A stretch of 51,520 bases of DNA from Nymphaea colorata (taxonomy: Eukaryota; Streptophyta; Magnoliopsida; Nymphaeales; Nymphaeaceae). The position numbers and the translations under genes are program-made. The stretch covers positions 28,354,131 to 28,405,650 of the forward strand of contig NC_045140.1 in NCBI RefSeq assembly GCF_008831285.2, read 5' to 3'. Each line of letters begins with the position of its first letter. Position 1 is the stretch's first letter. Under the pieces are notes generated by a model that saw only the letters and a program-made list of their open reading frames with translations, did not search any database and had not been told where the DNA came from. Positions 10,871 to 22,845 of the stretch are shown here, piece by piece.

Positions 10871-11275
10871 ATTCTCAACTATAGGAGATTAAATCATGAG
10901 TTCTTTGACTGTAATGAATCAAACTGGGGTAGTTGGCATGACTCCCAGGAATTGTACGAGATGTCTCATTACAATCTAGGAACCAATTGAGAAGCATGTG
11001 AAGTTCCCATATTTTACTTTCTTTTTTGTGCTTGATGTTTTTTACTATCTTGATTTGCTCTGGCAAATTGGAGAACCGCTCGTTGTTTCATAATTCCACT
11101 GACATGCTTTATTGAGATAAAAAAAATGTGTCAATTTTTTCTCGTTTTGTATTTGTGTGCATCATTTTATTTCCAATTAGAACCATAAATTGAGAATTTA
11201 ACTGCAAATATTTTTTATGACATGGTGCACAACCCATTTGATTATGTCTTAAAAACTTTGTTGTCTTGAACAGCT

Positions 11276-11766
11276 CCAAATGCTGGCATTTACTGTTTAA
11301 GACCGACAGTCCATCCTTTTCATGTGAAGGAAACATTCAAGAAGTGCAAGGGTGACCATGTGCGAATCTTTTCACTATGAAATCACATTTAAATATAAAG
11401 ATATAGCACTGTCACATTCATAACGTTATTGGCTTTTTTAAAAGATAAAACAATAATTTGGATATGAAATTGATCTTTTTCCCTTTCTTCTTTATTTCAT
11501 TTGGTAGGAGAAAATGATTGTATTCTTCTTTAACATTTCAACCTTTACTTTGTGAATATGATTCAGAAATTGTTTGCACTAGTCCCTAATATCTAAATTT
11601 TCACTTTTGTTGGACAGCTTTTGGATGTAGAAGAAGGGCAAGTATATTCAGTTAAAAACTTGGTTCCTATTAGTGTAAATAATGATATTCTTGAGGCAGA
11701 GAGAAGAGGCTCCAAAAGGAAGTGGGAGTGTGTGTGGCAATCAGCTCGTGAAAACTTTGAGTAACC
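11276..11766 (+). pseudogene. Two exon-like segments of an unidentified gene
   Basis: Segment 1 (about 11276-11352) follows a TTGAACAG acceptor and reads PNAGIYCLRPTVHPFHVKET, then FKKCK. Segment 2 (about 11619-11764) follows TTGGACAG and reads LLDVEEGQVYSVKNLVPISV, then NNDILEAERRGSKRKWE, ending ...SARENFE at a TAA stop. The composition looks like real protein, but I do not recognise the family, and the obvious donor after segment 1 (TGCAAGG|GTGACC) does not join segment 2 in frame. It could be a decayed gene fragment or the end of a gene whose other exons I cannot see. Confidence 0.3.
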
Positions 11767-13905
11767 CTAGCCCTGTTTGATGCTATTAGGTTTTTCTACT
11801 CTGGTGACCTGTTTGTCTATTTAGTGGATGATTGTTCACCATGTTTTTCTTGCATGGTATGGACATTCTTTTAACACCCTCTTGTGAAAGGCAGCTTTGT
11901 CATGACCACCAATAAGAAGCTCTATGCAGGCGTGGATCTCTATATTCTTTAATTTATCTTCAAATTTATCTCCGAAAATATGCTAGTGTTGTAGTAAGGT
12001 TTGTAATACTCAAGATCCTGTTCATGTATATTGTCATGCACTTGAATATAAAACGTTGCAATGAGCCTTGTAATACTCACAATCCTGTACGCCACATCCA
12101 ATAAAATAATTTGTCTACGCTTTTTTTTCCTGTGCACCAAACATAGTTAATTTTTTAACGGAAAAACTTTTCTGGAGTGGGAAAAATCAAATTTTTTCCT
12201 TTTGTATATTTTTCCTTAAAATTTTTTCATGGTAAATACTGCTCAAAAATTTACCCTTCCAGACAAGGAAATGGCTCCAAAATGTGATTGAAAAGCGTGC
12301 AGCATAGATAGAGACAGGGAAAATAACAAGTTGGCCACAAAAGTAGGAGCATATTTCCACCCACAGCCAGGCTCAAGCTAGGCTAACATGTTTAGTTATA
12401 GGCTTAGTCGGGATCCATAGTGATAGAGAGGTTTAATGTTAGACAGGAGGGAGTGCTCGAGCCCATTTGTCTCAAGCGAACAACTTGTCACCCACTTCTT
12501 TTCCTCTCTCCCAAACATTAGAGAACAGAACAGAAAAGAAAACAAGAAATAGACAGAAACGAGTTCTACTACGTCCTCTGGGAAAGATCCGATAGGGATT
12601 ACAAAACTGCAACTTGTGCCTTCGCACATCTACCACACCGACACAACTACATCCATCTCTGGAATGGCTGATGATGAAGCACCATCATTATTTCTGCTTA
12701 TTACAAAGACGAATAAGCACTTGAAGTTCAATACTTTATTCCAAAGGTCGCGTGGAGCTTGCGGAGTAGATACTCCCCATACATCTTTGGCTCAAACTTT
12801 GCCACCCCTCCTGTCTTTTCCTTGCAGAAGTCCAAAGGTTCCACAACAGCGTCAAAGTTAGTCTGAAAGAGAAAACCAAACTCAATAGAATCATCTGCTA
12901 CCAAGAAGATAGAAGGCCAAAGATTGAGTTCTATATCCCTTTTTATGGCATGCTCAGGTTACCAGGAAAGTTCAAGTTGAGATTTAGGCATATTTACTGA
13001 TCAAGGCAGCCAGCTCTAGCTTTCTGCTTTATAGATGCGTTAAGTAAACCCATTTATCTAATGTGATCAAATACAGCCCCTTGAGGGCAGCCATGATTTC
13101 TGCTTAAGGTAAATTTTACCAACACACAGGACTTGTATTGACGCACTGAAAATACGGGGAAGTACTAACCTCATAAAAGAATGGTATCGAAATCCGATCA
13201 TTAGGGCTGTTATTTATCACTCTATAAAATGCGCTCTCATATATGCCATTTGAATAGGCCTGAAAATTAATGAAAAAGGACTTATATCAAGCAAAAGTCT
13301 CATCTAGCACATTGCAGAAGATTGAGCAGGAAGACTGAGGCAGACCTTTGACATGTCCCCTAAATTGCAGACAAATGTTCCAGGGACAGGCAAGGCCCAT
13401 ATCCATTCACGACATCTGTTCATTGCCTACAACCGCATAGAAATGCGAAGCAAATTTCAAATTTCGTTTCACTAAGTAGTTTGAGCCATCTAAAACCATG
13501 GAAGCTTTTATCGATAAGCTTTATTTTTATTAGTAACAAATATCTTTAGAGTCATGGTCAATTTGACAGTTTTCATTCTATGCAATGGTCAATTAAATCT
13601 ACCACTTATAATTCCTTCTTAATTTTAACGTTTCAATAGTTGATGGAAACAAAATAAAATCAGGGATCTTACATAGAAAACAAACAATATATGCTTGACA
13701 GCTCTTATGGTTTACCCTCCAATGCCATCTTCCACCATTTTCTCAGTGGAGCCGGGATAACGAATTAACTGCATTGCCCAGGAAGGGTCTCCAGCTCTTT
13801 CACCTTCAAAGGTGTATGGTGAACCACCCATATGCCAAAGCTATCCCTCGAAGAATGTTTTTTGAAAGTTCTGTACGTCATGGACAACAGAAAACTCTTC
13901 CAAGG

Positions 13906-14160
13906 GATTAGCCCACTTATCCGTATCAATACGCGGATACGGCGATCCGGATACGAATACTTCATGGATACGATTGGATCGGGTTTGGGTCAAACCCGAT
14001 CCAAACCTTAAAAAATGATCGGTTAAACCGTGAAATTAGGTCGACCTTCTTCCTTTTTCACCCGACCTTCTTCCTCTTCACCCGACGACGAGCGATGGCG
14101 GGTGGCGGTGACGACTTCCGGCAACCCACGGCGACGTCTGGTCGTGCAGAGATATTGATG
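13906..14160. other. Unrelated 250-bp insertion in the pseudogene
   Basis: The sequence has no counterpart in duplication copy 1, where exon 6 lies. The left part repeats GGATACG-like words, and an inverted pair (GGGTTTGGGTC...AAACCCGATCC) occurs near 13978-14006. The rest is GC-rich. It might be a small non-autonomous transposon; clean ends were not found. Confidence 0.4.
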
Positions 14161-14370
14161 ACAGCTGTTTGAATATGAAAACAGTTTTTTTTCTTTGCAT
14201 TGGAAATGGTTTTGATTTTTCACGTCTTTTCCTCCTTAAAATTATTTCCTAGGGCATCATATACTCATATCATGCCTTCAATTTGAGCTACGGATCCTAC
14301 CGCAAAAACATGAAGCAGTGGAGTTGCCCATCTGTGATGGCCGATGGGGCTTACATTAGTGAGAATATAA

Positions 14371-16795
14371 GCTGAAAATATGAGAGAGGAAAATCAGCAA
14401 ACTAATTTTCAGGAAGGATAAGATCATGATAATCTTTCCTTTTCTTGTTGTGACGCAGAGATTTGTAACATTCTTATCCCAAGATTTTTGGATCTGTACA
14501 TATCTCACGATTTGTTAACTTGTATAAGTACTCAAAACGTATATGAAGTGAATTATCACTTTTTGGCTCATTATCTCTATCGTTTCTCTCTTTTTCCCTC
14601 ATGCTCTCTTTCTCATGGTATCTCAGCATATTTAGAGAGAAGAGTTGTGACAAGTTTGGTGCTTAACAAGGGATCTCGCCAGAAGTGTTCACGTTTTCCG
14701 GCCTGTTTCCTTCATCCCTGCTGCCGGTGCCAACTTCTGTGTGTGACCCAAGTATTTCGGTGGAAATGGAACCTCTTGTCACATTGCGGTTTCCTTGGGT
14801 CCATTATTGTTCTGCCGCCTTCCCCTGCACTGTCGTTGGGTTCCCTGTCGAACCGTGATCTGCTCCATCCAGAACGAACCATGCTCCCCCAAATGATCAT
14901 CACTTTGGGAAATCTGTTCGTTTGAGCAAATCCCATGAGATTCCGATCAAATATATTCTGTTTCGAAAACTGGTGAACCGTAAAACATTTTTGCTATTTC
15001 CGGTCCAAATCTAAGGATTAATTCGTGCAAACCAATGGTGGGTCAATCCCACACGATAGATCCTTGGACGGTGAGTCTTTCCACGGCTAAACTTCAAAGA
15101 TTTACTCATTAAATCGACTGCAATTTGATTTGGTTGTGTTTTCTTTCATTCTAGCGCTAAATCCGTTCGATTTCAAGGCCAAAGCATGTTTTTGATCATC
15201 TGAGGAGCTATCCAACAAGATTCCGAACAAATTGAGCTCTTACCCATCAAAAACCGATTAGAAACGAAGGAGAAATGCAATTTGAAGTCCGCCGGTATGC
15301 AATTTGAAGTCTGCCGGTATTTTTCTGAATTTTTCGATGCCGAAGATGAATTCTAGCACACCCGTTCCACTGAGATTCTGCCAAGTTCTCGGTCTCCGGC
15401 GAGCTTCACCCAGATTTACGTGCCCCGCCGCACTCCACGCAACTGTGTGTCAGTCTCAGTCTAAGTAGACGAATCCTGCTGGCATGTCAGCGTGTGCTGC
15501 CATTTGAGCAAGTGTCGGCAATATCGGCACATGTGACTGTTAGCGGGAGAGAACCGCCTTTACTGATATTCCCGCCATGGCGACAACTCTTCCTGTTAAA
15601 CGGATTGATATTTCTGGTAATCAAAATGAGTCACCCTTTCACTTGCACTTCTGCTGGTGTTATTCTTATAATCAATCCACTTGTTTTTGAAAACAACTAT
15701 TCCACATGGTTAATGCCAAGAATAAGTTTAGATTTGTTAATGGTTTTATTTTAGAACGAGGCCTTTTGCACGAGAGGAAGTATCCTAGTAATACAGTGTG
15801 CCACCTTCATAAGTTTTTGTATGGACTCAAGCAAGCGCCACTGGTTTTACAAGTTGTTATCAGCACTTAAAGAGGCTGGTTTCATTTAATCTTCAGCTGA
15901 CTGCACTCTCTTTACTCGAAAACATGAAAAACAATTTATTGTTATTCTTGTCTATGTTGATAATATTATAATTGTAAGAAATGATGAACAAGGAATTGCT
16001 TCAGTTAAGCAATATTTACATTTGAAATTTAATATTAAGGACTTGGGAATACTTAAGTATTTTTTTGGCATAAAAGTTGCAAAAGCACCATCAAAAAATA
16101 TTTTTAAGTCAAAGAAAATATATAGTGGATATTTTGAATGATGCAGGTTTGATAGGAGCCAAGCTTATGGACTTTTCAATGGAGCAAAAATTACAATTAA
16201 CTCCCAATGATGGTATTTCACTAAAGGTCCAACTAAATATAGGAAGTTAGTTGGACGTTTGATTTATTTAACTATAGCAATGACTTTAACAACTTGTGAA
16301 GTTATTTGGTTAAAAGCCTTGTTAAATGAGTTGAGGTGGAGTCATGATAAATCAATGGATTTATATCGTGACAATCAAGCAGCTTTGCATGTTTCAACAA
16401 ATATGGTTTTTCATGAAAGAACGAAACACATAGAGTTGGATTGTCACTTTATAAGAGAAAAAATTCAGCAAGAAATAATTCAGGCGCATCATGTATATTT
16501 TCACTATACCATTAGGAAGAAACATTTTTCAAACTCTAAGAGTCAAGTGAGGTGTTTCAGATTTGCACACGCCAACTTCAGTGGAAGCATTAAAGAGGAA
16601 AATCAGCAAACTAATTTTTAAGAAAAATGAGATTATGATAATCTTTCCTTTTCTTGTTGTAACACACAGACTTGTAACATTCTTATCCCAAGATTTTTGG
16701 ATCTGTACATATCTCATGATTTGTTAACTTGTATAAATACTCAAAACATATTTGAAATGAATTATCACTTTTTGGCTCATCATCTCTCTCGTTTT
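14371..16795 (+). mobile_element. Old, short Ty1/copia element
   Basis: Direct repeats of about 200-220 bp at 14371-14590 and 16590-16795 act as LTRs. Both contain GAGGAAAATCAGCAAAC, CTTTCCTTTTCTTGTTGT and CAAGATTTTTGGATCTGTAC and differ at many sites, so the insertion is old. A TGGTATCTCAGC stretch near 14616 resembles a decayed initiator-Met primer-binding site. The interior keeps only reverse-transcriptase and RNase H remnants. The edges coincide with points where homology to the intact dioxygenase block is lost, in the former intron 4/exon 5 region. Confidence 0.75.
15760..16490 (+). pseudogene. Copia reverse transcriptase / RNase H remnants
   Basis: Readable pieces, in several frames, include LHKFLYGLKQAP, LVYVDNIIIV, FNIKDLGILKYFFGI, then LYRDNQAALHVSTNMVFHER and [10 protein letters not shown]. 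The reverse-transcriptase catalytic box reads YVDN (15953-15964) where copia elements have YVDD, so one catalytic Asp is lost. An in-frame TAA occurs at 15887-15889. Gag, protease and integrase were not found; 14640-15750 shows no recognisable domain. Confidence 0.8.
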
Positions 16796-18045
16796 TAATT
16801 ACACATACATCAATAGCTTCATGCTTATCAGGTCTGCCGCCAGTCAAGTTTTCTCCAATTGTCTGATAGCCTCTGTTCCAAGGAGAAAGGAAAACAGAGC
16901 TAAACTTACGGGCCAAATAATGAATTGACTGAAAGGAGATGCCACACCTGAATCCACTCGATGGCGACAGTTTGATCTTTGAGTTTTTCTTTATCAGGAA
17001 GACCGAAGAAGCTCCGCGCAACATCCCTAGCTCGTTTGCACATGGACTCCGGAATGCCATGACCTTTCTGCACAAGTAAATCAGCAGATTGGGTTCTGCC
17101 TAAAAATCACTTTGCAGAGATCTGATAGAAATATAGAATTCCTAGTTTCTGCACTCGCCACATAGCATTAAAAAAATGTCTCTTGCTGTATTTTGTTTCT
17201 AAAGGATATGCATAATAACATAACTAAAGAATAGGCGTGATTACTTAATAAAGTAAAGCAGCAGTAACATGCTGGTGAACATTGACGAACCCCTTCAGTT
17301 TTCATTAAGCTCACGGCCAGTTAGTGGATATCGACAAACTCACGGCACAAACACGTCTGTAATTTGAAATGTAATAAAACGCTAAAAGTTTAATGTGTTA
17401 TTTACTTTTTAAAACTAATGATAAATAAGATATTCAGTCATATTATCAGGCTCAATAGTGAACTTTGAGATAGGAATGGATCTATTATCTCAGTTTGAGC
17501 ATAATAAACCTATTGACGGAGTTTGATTTATGTTTTCTTGTACACCGAGCTTGGACCAACTTGAGCTCAGGCCCATGTCAGACCACGAACAGGCAGGTAA
17601 ACTAGTTCAACATGTATCACGGGCTTTTGTGTTTATAGGCATCCGATCGTGATGAATGTGACATCGGAATTTAGATTAAGCATACAATCAATTGTAAACT
17701 GAAATACAAATCCACATAGATATATAACTTTATTCAATACTCTATGTTTTTCAAAGAATTATGTAAAGAACTACATGTATCGCATACATTTAATGAAATT
17801 TGGAACCCGTTGAACCAGATTTCATAAAAGAAGTCTAGATTTGATTACAAATCAGATTTATATTTGATTGCAGTTGCATCGCAGAATCAACGGAGTCTCG
17901 TGGTCTAGTGAGATGCGATAAAGCCTGAGACAAATAAATCAAAACTCTAGTCGGTTCCAAATTTAGTTTTCAAATATAAGGCCCAAATGTGCATCTGATT
18001 AGGTCGAAATTAACCAAAGTTAGTGAGTTATTGGCATCGTTAAAC

Positions 18046-18992
18046 TTATTGCTTATTCATATATTGTTGCCATTCAATCATTCATTTGTTTAAATATGAT
18101 GTCCCTCGATCACTTTACTATATATATATATAAACGGTTTAAATTTTTTTTGAATTAGTGTCTCTCAAACCAAAACTTTATAGCTTCTCACGATTAGGCT
18201 AAATCTATTAATTAAGCACCTGGAAAGGTGGCATTATCCATGTAGAAACTAATGTCGGCATTCAATTTTTTTAATTTTTAATGGATTCATGTAGCTCAAA
18301 AAGATAATTAGTTTTAGGAAGCGTTTGAATGACTGTGCAAGACCACGTTTTGAAAGCAAAATTTGGTATTGCCAAAAAAAAGTCATTTCAGATGCATTTG
18401 GTGACATTAAGAATAAGTTTTACTTAAACCGAGTTTTGATCAAACCTTGTTTTCATGAAAGACATGAAAAATTTGTCTCTTCCGTTGTTTTTAAGGCACA
18501 ATCAATTTCGACCCTTTCCCTAAGTCATTGTCCTATCATCCAAGTATCTAAACCATATGTTCCAAGTGAGCAAAAGGTTAACAATAAAAAAAGGCAGTGT
18601 CAAGAGGTGTCGAAGGCCCGGCCGAGGGTGCCGAGCATACTACGGAGGGTGCTAGTGAGACGCGGCAGGCTGGGGTATTACCTTGGGCTCGGCCGAGATA
18701 CATGGCTCGTTGTGAGGTTATTGGGTCGCATGGCCATAGCGCCAAGTCGCCACGGGATGTTACAGAGAGCAGCCGAACACCTAGTGAGGCTAAGGAGACT
18801 GCCAAAGCCGACGAAGGCGGCAGCAGACAGCGCCGTCGAAGAGGAGCGCATAGCCGAGGTCGACAGCGAGCAGAGCGCGGAGGGCGCTACAGCAGCAGCA
18901 GGGCTTGGCAGCAGACGACATCTTGAGCCAAGTGAGGTTGACCATACGCGCGCACCTAAGACATTACAGCCAGTTGATTATTCTACAGGACT
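18046..18992. other. Host flank, GC-rich in its right half
   Basis: The left part is AT-rich with a short TA repeat near 18120. From about 18590 to 18960 GC content rises sharply, and a long plus-strand open frame (18325-19059) appears. Its residues are low-complexity Arg/Ala/Glu and it runs into the LTR of the next element, so I do not call a gene. Confidence 0.4.
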
Positions 18993-18999
18993 TGGTATG
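18993..18999 (-). mobile_element. Candidate end of the interrupted copia 3' LTR
   Basis: Read on the minus strand, the copia LTR that starts TGTTGAGCGG at 36325 runs to 36008 and would resume here after the Tat element. It gives CATACCA, a canonical CA end at 18993 and an LTR of about 320 bp. The exact end is an inference; the other LTR is not in the window. Confidence 0.4.
18995..18999. repeat. Tat element target-site duplication, left
   Basis: GTATG, identical to 36008-36012 at the other end. Five bases is typical of Ty3/gypsy integrases. Confidence 0.9.
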
Positions 19000-21438
19000 T
19001 GTTCGCACCCCACTCCCTTTTCAAGAAGGTCGAAATGCGAGTCAGCAAAATTCTTTTAAAATTGGGGTTTTGAGAAAATTTTCAAGAGAAAGGGATCCGC
19101 TCGTCGGTACGAGATCCAACCGTTCCTGCCGCCTTTAACAGGGGTAATTAGACCAAGGACTAAAGATCATTTGGATCATATACGAGTTATTGATGTAAGT
19201 CCTATATGCTTATGCATTGAGGTTTTGGATTCAAGAACCGAAATTCATTTTTTTGAATAAATGAATTTGAATATTGGGGGTTTTCAAGTTGGTTTAAAAT
19301 CCTTTGTTTTGGTGTTATTTGAAACACATAATTCTTGAGGATTTTTGAAGATTTGGAATTGAGTTCTTTGTTGTGAACTCTAGATGATGATGATCATCTT
19401 ATGATAAAAATTGATTTTGAACTCTTCTTTTGTCAAATCATGTGATTTGTAGAATTCATTCTTTTGAAAGAACATAGGTTCCAAATTGTTAGAAAACATG
19501 TTGTTTTTCAAATGCACTTTGGCCAAAAGATTATGAATGCATTGCTTGTGTTTTCTTTTGAAGTTAAGTGAAGTTTACAAATTCTCATTGCAATATGACT
19601 TGGTCACTTTTTGCAACTTAAATTTGAATCACTTAATTTCTTGAGAATGTGCATGTGGTGCCATTGATTTTGAGTGAAAGTGAATGCATGAAACGAGAAT
19701 GGAAACTATATGGAACATTCATTCTTCTCTCTCTCATAATCCATCAAGATTCATTCATATGAAACATACATTCTTCACTCCCTCATAATCTCTCAAAGTC
19801 CGTATTGCACGTCATACAATCTATACATGAAGATTGATTAAAATGTAGGACTTTCTCTATATGTGCTCATTATATGATTAAGCACATGAATTAGAGATGT
19901 AGTCCATAAGCTTGAGGCTTGACATAAAATTATCAAAATGATGAAAATATATAAATGATGTCAAGTTCAATCTTTGAAACGGATGGGAGACATGGATGAC
20001 GTCCACTTTTGTCTCAAAATAGCTAAAAATCAGACCTTGTGTTGATTTAAATAGCTGAAAATTGTGGACATTGATTCCAATAAGGACTTGTTTCTTAGAT
20101 AGAAACAATGAGTTTTTCAAATCTATTCAAATTCCAGATTTCGTAGTAATGAAATCATCAACTCCTTTGGATGATTCTAGGATGGTTGGTATTTCAAATA
20201 CGTAAATTTTGATATTCTTAAACCAATTCCTATAAAACATGGTCTGATTTCAACAACATACATACATCTTACGTATGGGTTTGCTGAAATTAAGTAAAAA
20301 TGAAATGAAAGTAATTTATAATCTTGCACTAGAAAAATCAATAAAAATGGCCAATTTCCTTAAAGACCGGTTTGGAAACATGTTCCAACCTGATTTTAAG
20401 GGAGGAATGTAATTTTTGACAAGAAATCAGATGCATATATATATGTACATATATAACAATGTATACATATACGTACCTTACTTTTCAAAATGAAATTTTA
20501 TCAAGGGACCGCATGACTCATGAATCATGATGATTCATGGCTGGGTTCTTTTATGTAGGAAGATTGAGAACTTGTTTCAAATCTTCCCTACTACCCTTGA
20601 TTAATTAAATTGAAAGACATGAATCAAAATGACTGTGAATAAGAAAGAAAATAAAACAATACTCAAGCTTATTCGTCCATCATTTCGCCACGCAAGGGTG
20701 GATCACATTCATAAAAAACGTATCCATCCCTTATAGGCATTTTCATCATACGTGATGTAGCAAAATCACTTTCTCACCGTGGGATTCTCTCATGGTAGGG
20801 AGTTCAAAATGGTATTAAGTTGGTTCCTTTGAAAGGGACGTGGCCTTGGGGCCCATTTCGAAATTTGATACTTGGGTTCATATTTAAGAAAAACCGACAT
20901 ATGCATGCATTATGCATTAACATGTACATTGAAGCGTAGGTTTCCCTTAGCTGGACATCATTCCCAGCCGTAAGCAAATGAAAATAAACCCTCCCACGAA
21001 TTGTTGGAATTAAAATAAATCAACAATAAGCTAAAGTAGAAGAGAAGTGAGTTAAGATCACCTACCTTGCGGTCGGTCTTGATGTTTGTCTTTCGTCTTC
21101 ACTTGTTTTCTAACCCAAGCAATCCTAAGCAAGAATCCAACCGTGGATTCAAGCTTAGCAAAGCTAGAATAAGAAATAGCTTGCTTGCTGGAATTTGGAG
21201 TGGTAAAGAGGGCTTCTCACCACGAAAATCCTAAGTAAGGGTTCACTTAAGCACCCTAACTTAGCAAAATCAATGGGGAGAATAGAAGAAAGTGAAGAAG
21301 AGAATGAGAGAAAAAGGGGAAGGGGGCTTGGACGAACCTCTTCTCTCTTCCTTGGCTTCTCCCTCCTAGCTCCTTGGCTGCAGCAATTTGATAGAATGCT
21401 CCAAAATTTCGTCCTCCCCCTTAGTGGCCAAGGGGAGG

Positions 21439-21446
21439 TTTATATA
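21439..21446 (-). promoter_or_regulatory. TATA box in the 3' LTR copy of the Tat element
   Basis: TATATAAA on the minus strand, between the U3-like W-box region and a GA-rich stretch. The functional equivalent for the element's own transcript is at 34615-34622. Confidence 0.6.
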
Positions 21447-21545
21447 GAGGAGGAGGTGGGTTCAACCACCTTCTTAACTCACCTTGGGAACTTACTTAAG
21501 ACCTTGGGGACTTGTAAAATGAGTTAAATAGACTTTAAAGGCTCT

Positions 21546-22612
21546 AATTGACCATTTCTCAGCCCATTTCCACGAGCTAGGTGGGCTGGGCTAGGTTTGG
21601 TCAACTTGGGTTCAGACCTAGGTGACCATTTTGACCAAAATTTTGGACGAAAATGCCCTTACACAGGGTTTTGCCCTTATTTTATACTATTTATTTTTTT
21701 TTTGTTTGAAATCGAGCTTATAAGGTTAAAACCTAGTTACTAAGCTCCAAATGCCATTGAATTATGATAATTAAATTTAAATTTTAATAAAATTTAAAAA
21801 TTTTATCAAATTTGGTTCAAAAAGGGTATTTTCGTCCAAAACTTGATTGAAAATGGATTTCAACTGAATCAAACTTTCACTTGAGAAATTCAATTTAAAT
21901 TTGGTATTTGATTCAAGCATTTGACAAATTCAAATGTTTATTTGCCTTTCATAAACCATTTTAGGCTTTTTAATCTTAAGTTGACCGCAGAAGGGCAAAA
22001 TTGTCCAAATTGATCAATTTCTACCAATTGACCAAAGTCAAAGCTCATTTGCAAGTAGTTTGACTTTATTTGAGGTAATTTGATAAATTTGGGTCAAGAA
22101 AGCTCTTAATTGAGCTAAATTGTACTTTGACTGAGTTTAGTCAAAGTGGGTTTGGTTCGGTCAAAGTCTATTTTCGTCCATTAATTGGATCATGAGACAG
22201 ACTTACGTTTTGACTATGTTGAGCCCATTGTGACCGAACCTAGCTGGAATTGGCACCACATTTGAGTGCACCCGGGTCAAACCTACTTGGATTAAGTAGG
22301 TTAGGTGAGTTTGACCAGTCTAGTAATTGCTTCCTTGGAAATGATTTTTTTCTTTAAGGAGGATCTGGTTAAAGAAGAGAGAGAGACATAAATGTCTCTC
22401 TTTTCCTAGGTTTCTCCTTTATTTCTTCTTGAAAATGACTTTTCTTCAATTAATTTGAGAGAAAATATTTATTTATTATTTTTTTTTTGACATGGAGGGG
22501 GGCATGGCCCCTGGGGAGGGCTCTTGACCACACGGGCTAGGTGGGGCCCACACGTGGGTCCCACGTAGCATTTTAGACTGAATTAGATCCAATTCTTGGA
22601 TCTAAGTCAAAA
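21546..22612. promoter_or_regulatory. W-box-core cluster in LTR U3
   Basis: About 17 TTGAC or GTCAA pentamers in 1.07 kb on the upstream side of the TATA box (minus orientation), several in close pairs. TTGAC is the core bound by WRKY transcription factors, which are often stress- or defence-related. The same cluster is at about 34722-35788 in the other LTR. The regulatory role is inferred. Confidence 0.5.
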
Positions 22613-22831
22613 TTTGCATTTTGTAATTGGATTTGGATTTCAAATGACATTTGCAATTGAATTTGGACTCGTAATCCTGCATTGGGATTCGTGTATCGGG
22701 TTAAATTCACGATTTGAATCTAATTGTTCTTTAGATTCGAAATTGGCTTTGAAATTGCAAATTTTCACAATTCTTTTGTGAAATTTTCACATTGCTTCAA
22801 GTTTGATGTGGAAAAATTTGGGGTGTTAACA

Positions 22832-22845
22832 GATGCCCCTCTTTG
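22832..22845 (-). other. Polypurine tract of the Tat element
   Basis: Minus strand reads AAAGAGGGGCATC directly before the TGTTAACA start of the 3' LTR. This is the expected primer site for plus-strand DNA synthesis. Confidence 0.8.

Larger units (their letters stand above)
10613..12261. other. Unique sequence between hAT and duplication copy 2
   Basis: AT-rich DNA. Apart from the short degenerate repeat and the exon-like pieces at 11276-11766, I see no gene, RNA or transposon end. It is absent between the GDSL fragment and duplication copy 1, so it is either insertion or flanking DNA specific to the second copy. Confidence 0.4.
12728..17067 (-). pseudogene. Broken duplicate of the DIN11-like 2OG dioxygenase
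   Basis: Surviving exons, numbered as in the intact gene: exon 3 at 17067-16948, exon 4 at 16872-16809, exon 7 at 13870-13716, exon 10 at 13426-13346, exon 11 at 13259-13170, exon 12 at 12862-12728. Exon 3 is 120 nt instead of 119 and exon 7 is 155 instead of 154: two independent frameshifts. Exons 1, 2, 5, 6, 8 and 9 are missing, including the micro-exon with the HxD iron ligands. In exon 11 the distal His codon is TAT (13224-13226), so the third iron ligand is Tyr. Exons 11 and 12 remain open. It cannot encode an active enzyme of this family. Confidence 0.92.
12262..18045. repeat. Segmental duplication, copy 2 (degenerate dioxygenase block)
   Basis: Partner of 1838-6125 in the same orientation, about 10.4 kb away. 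Homology is broken by a deletion near 13550-13680 (removes exons 8 and 9), by replacement near 13906-14160 (removes exon 6) and by the copia element at 14371-16795 (with loss of exon 5). It ends before exon 2. Confidence 0.85.
19000..22831 (-). repeat. 3' LTR of the Tat element
   Basis: 3,832 bp, direct repeat of 32181-36007. On the minus strand it starts TGTTAACACC and ends TGCGAACA. It contains a minus-strand TATA box and many W-box cores. Two short frames inside it (80 and 84 codons) occur in both LTRs only because the LTRs are copies. Confidence 0.95.

Noticed and set aside
18325-19059. 244-codon plus-strand frame
   Set aside because: Low-complexity Arg/Ala/Glu sequence without known domain that runs across the copia end into the Tat LTR; chance frame in GC-rich DNA.
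19878-20120. 80-codon minus frame in the Tat LTR, also at 33059-33301
   Set aside because: Identity follows from LTR duplication; no domain and untypical composition.
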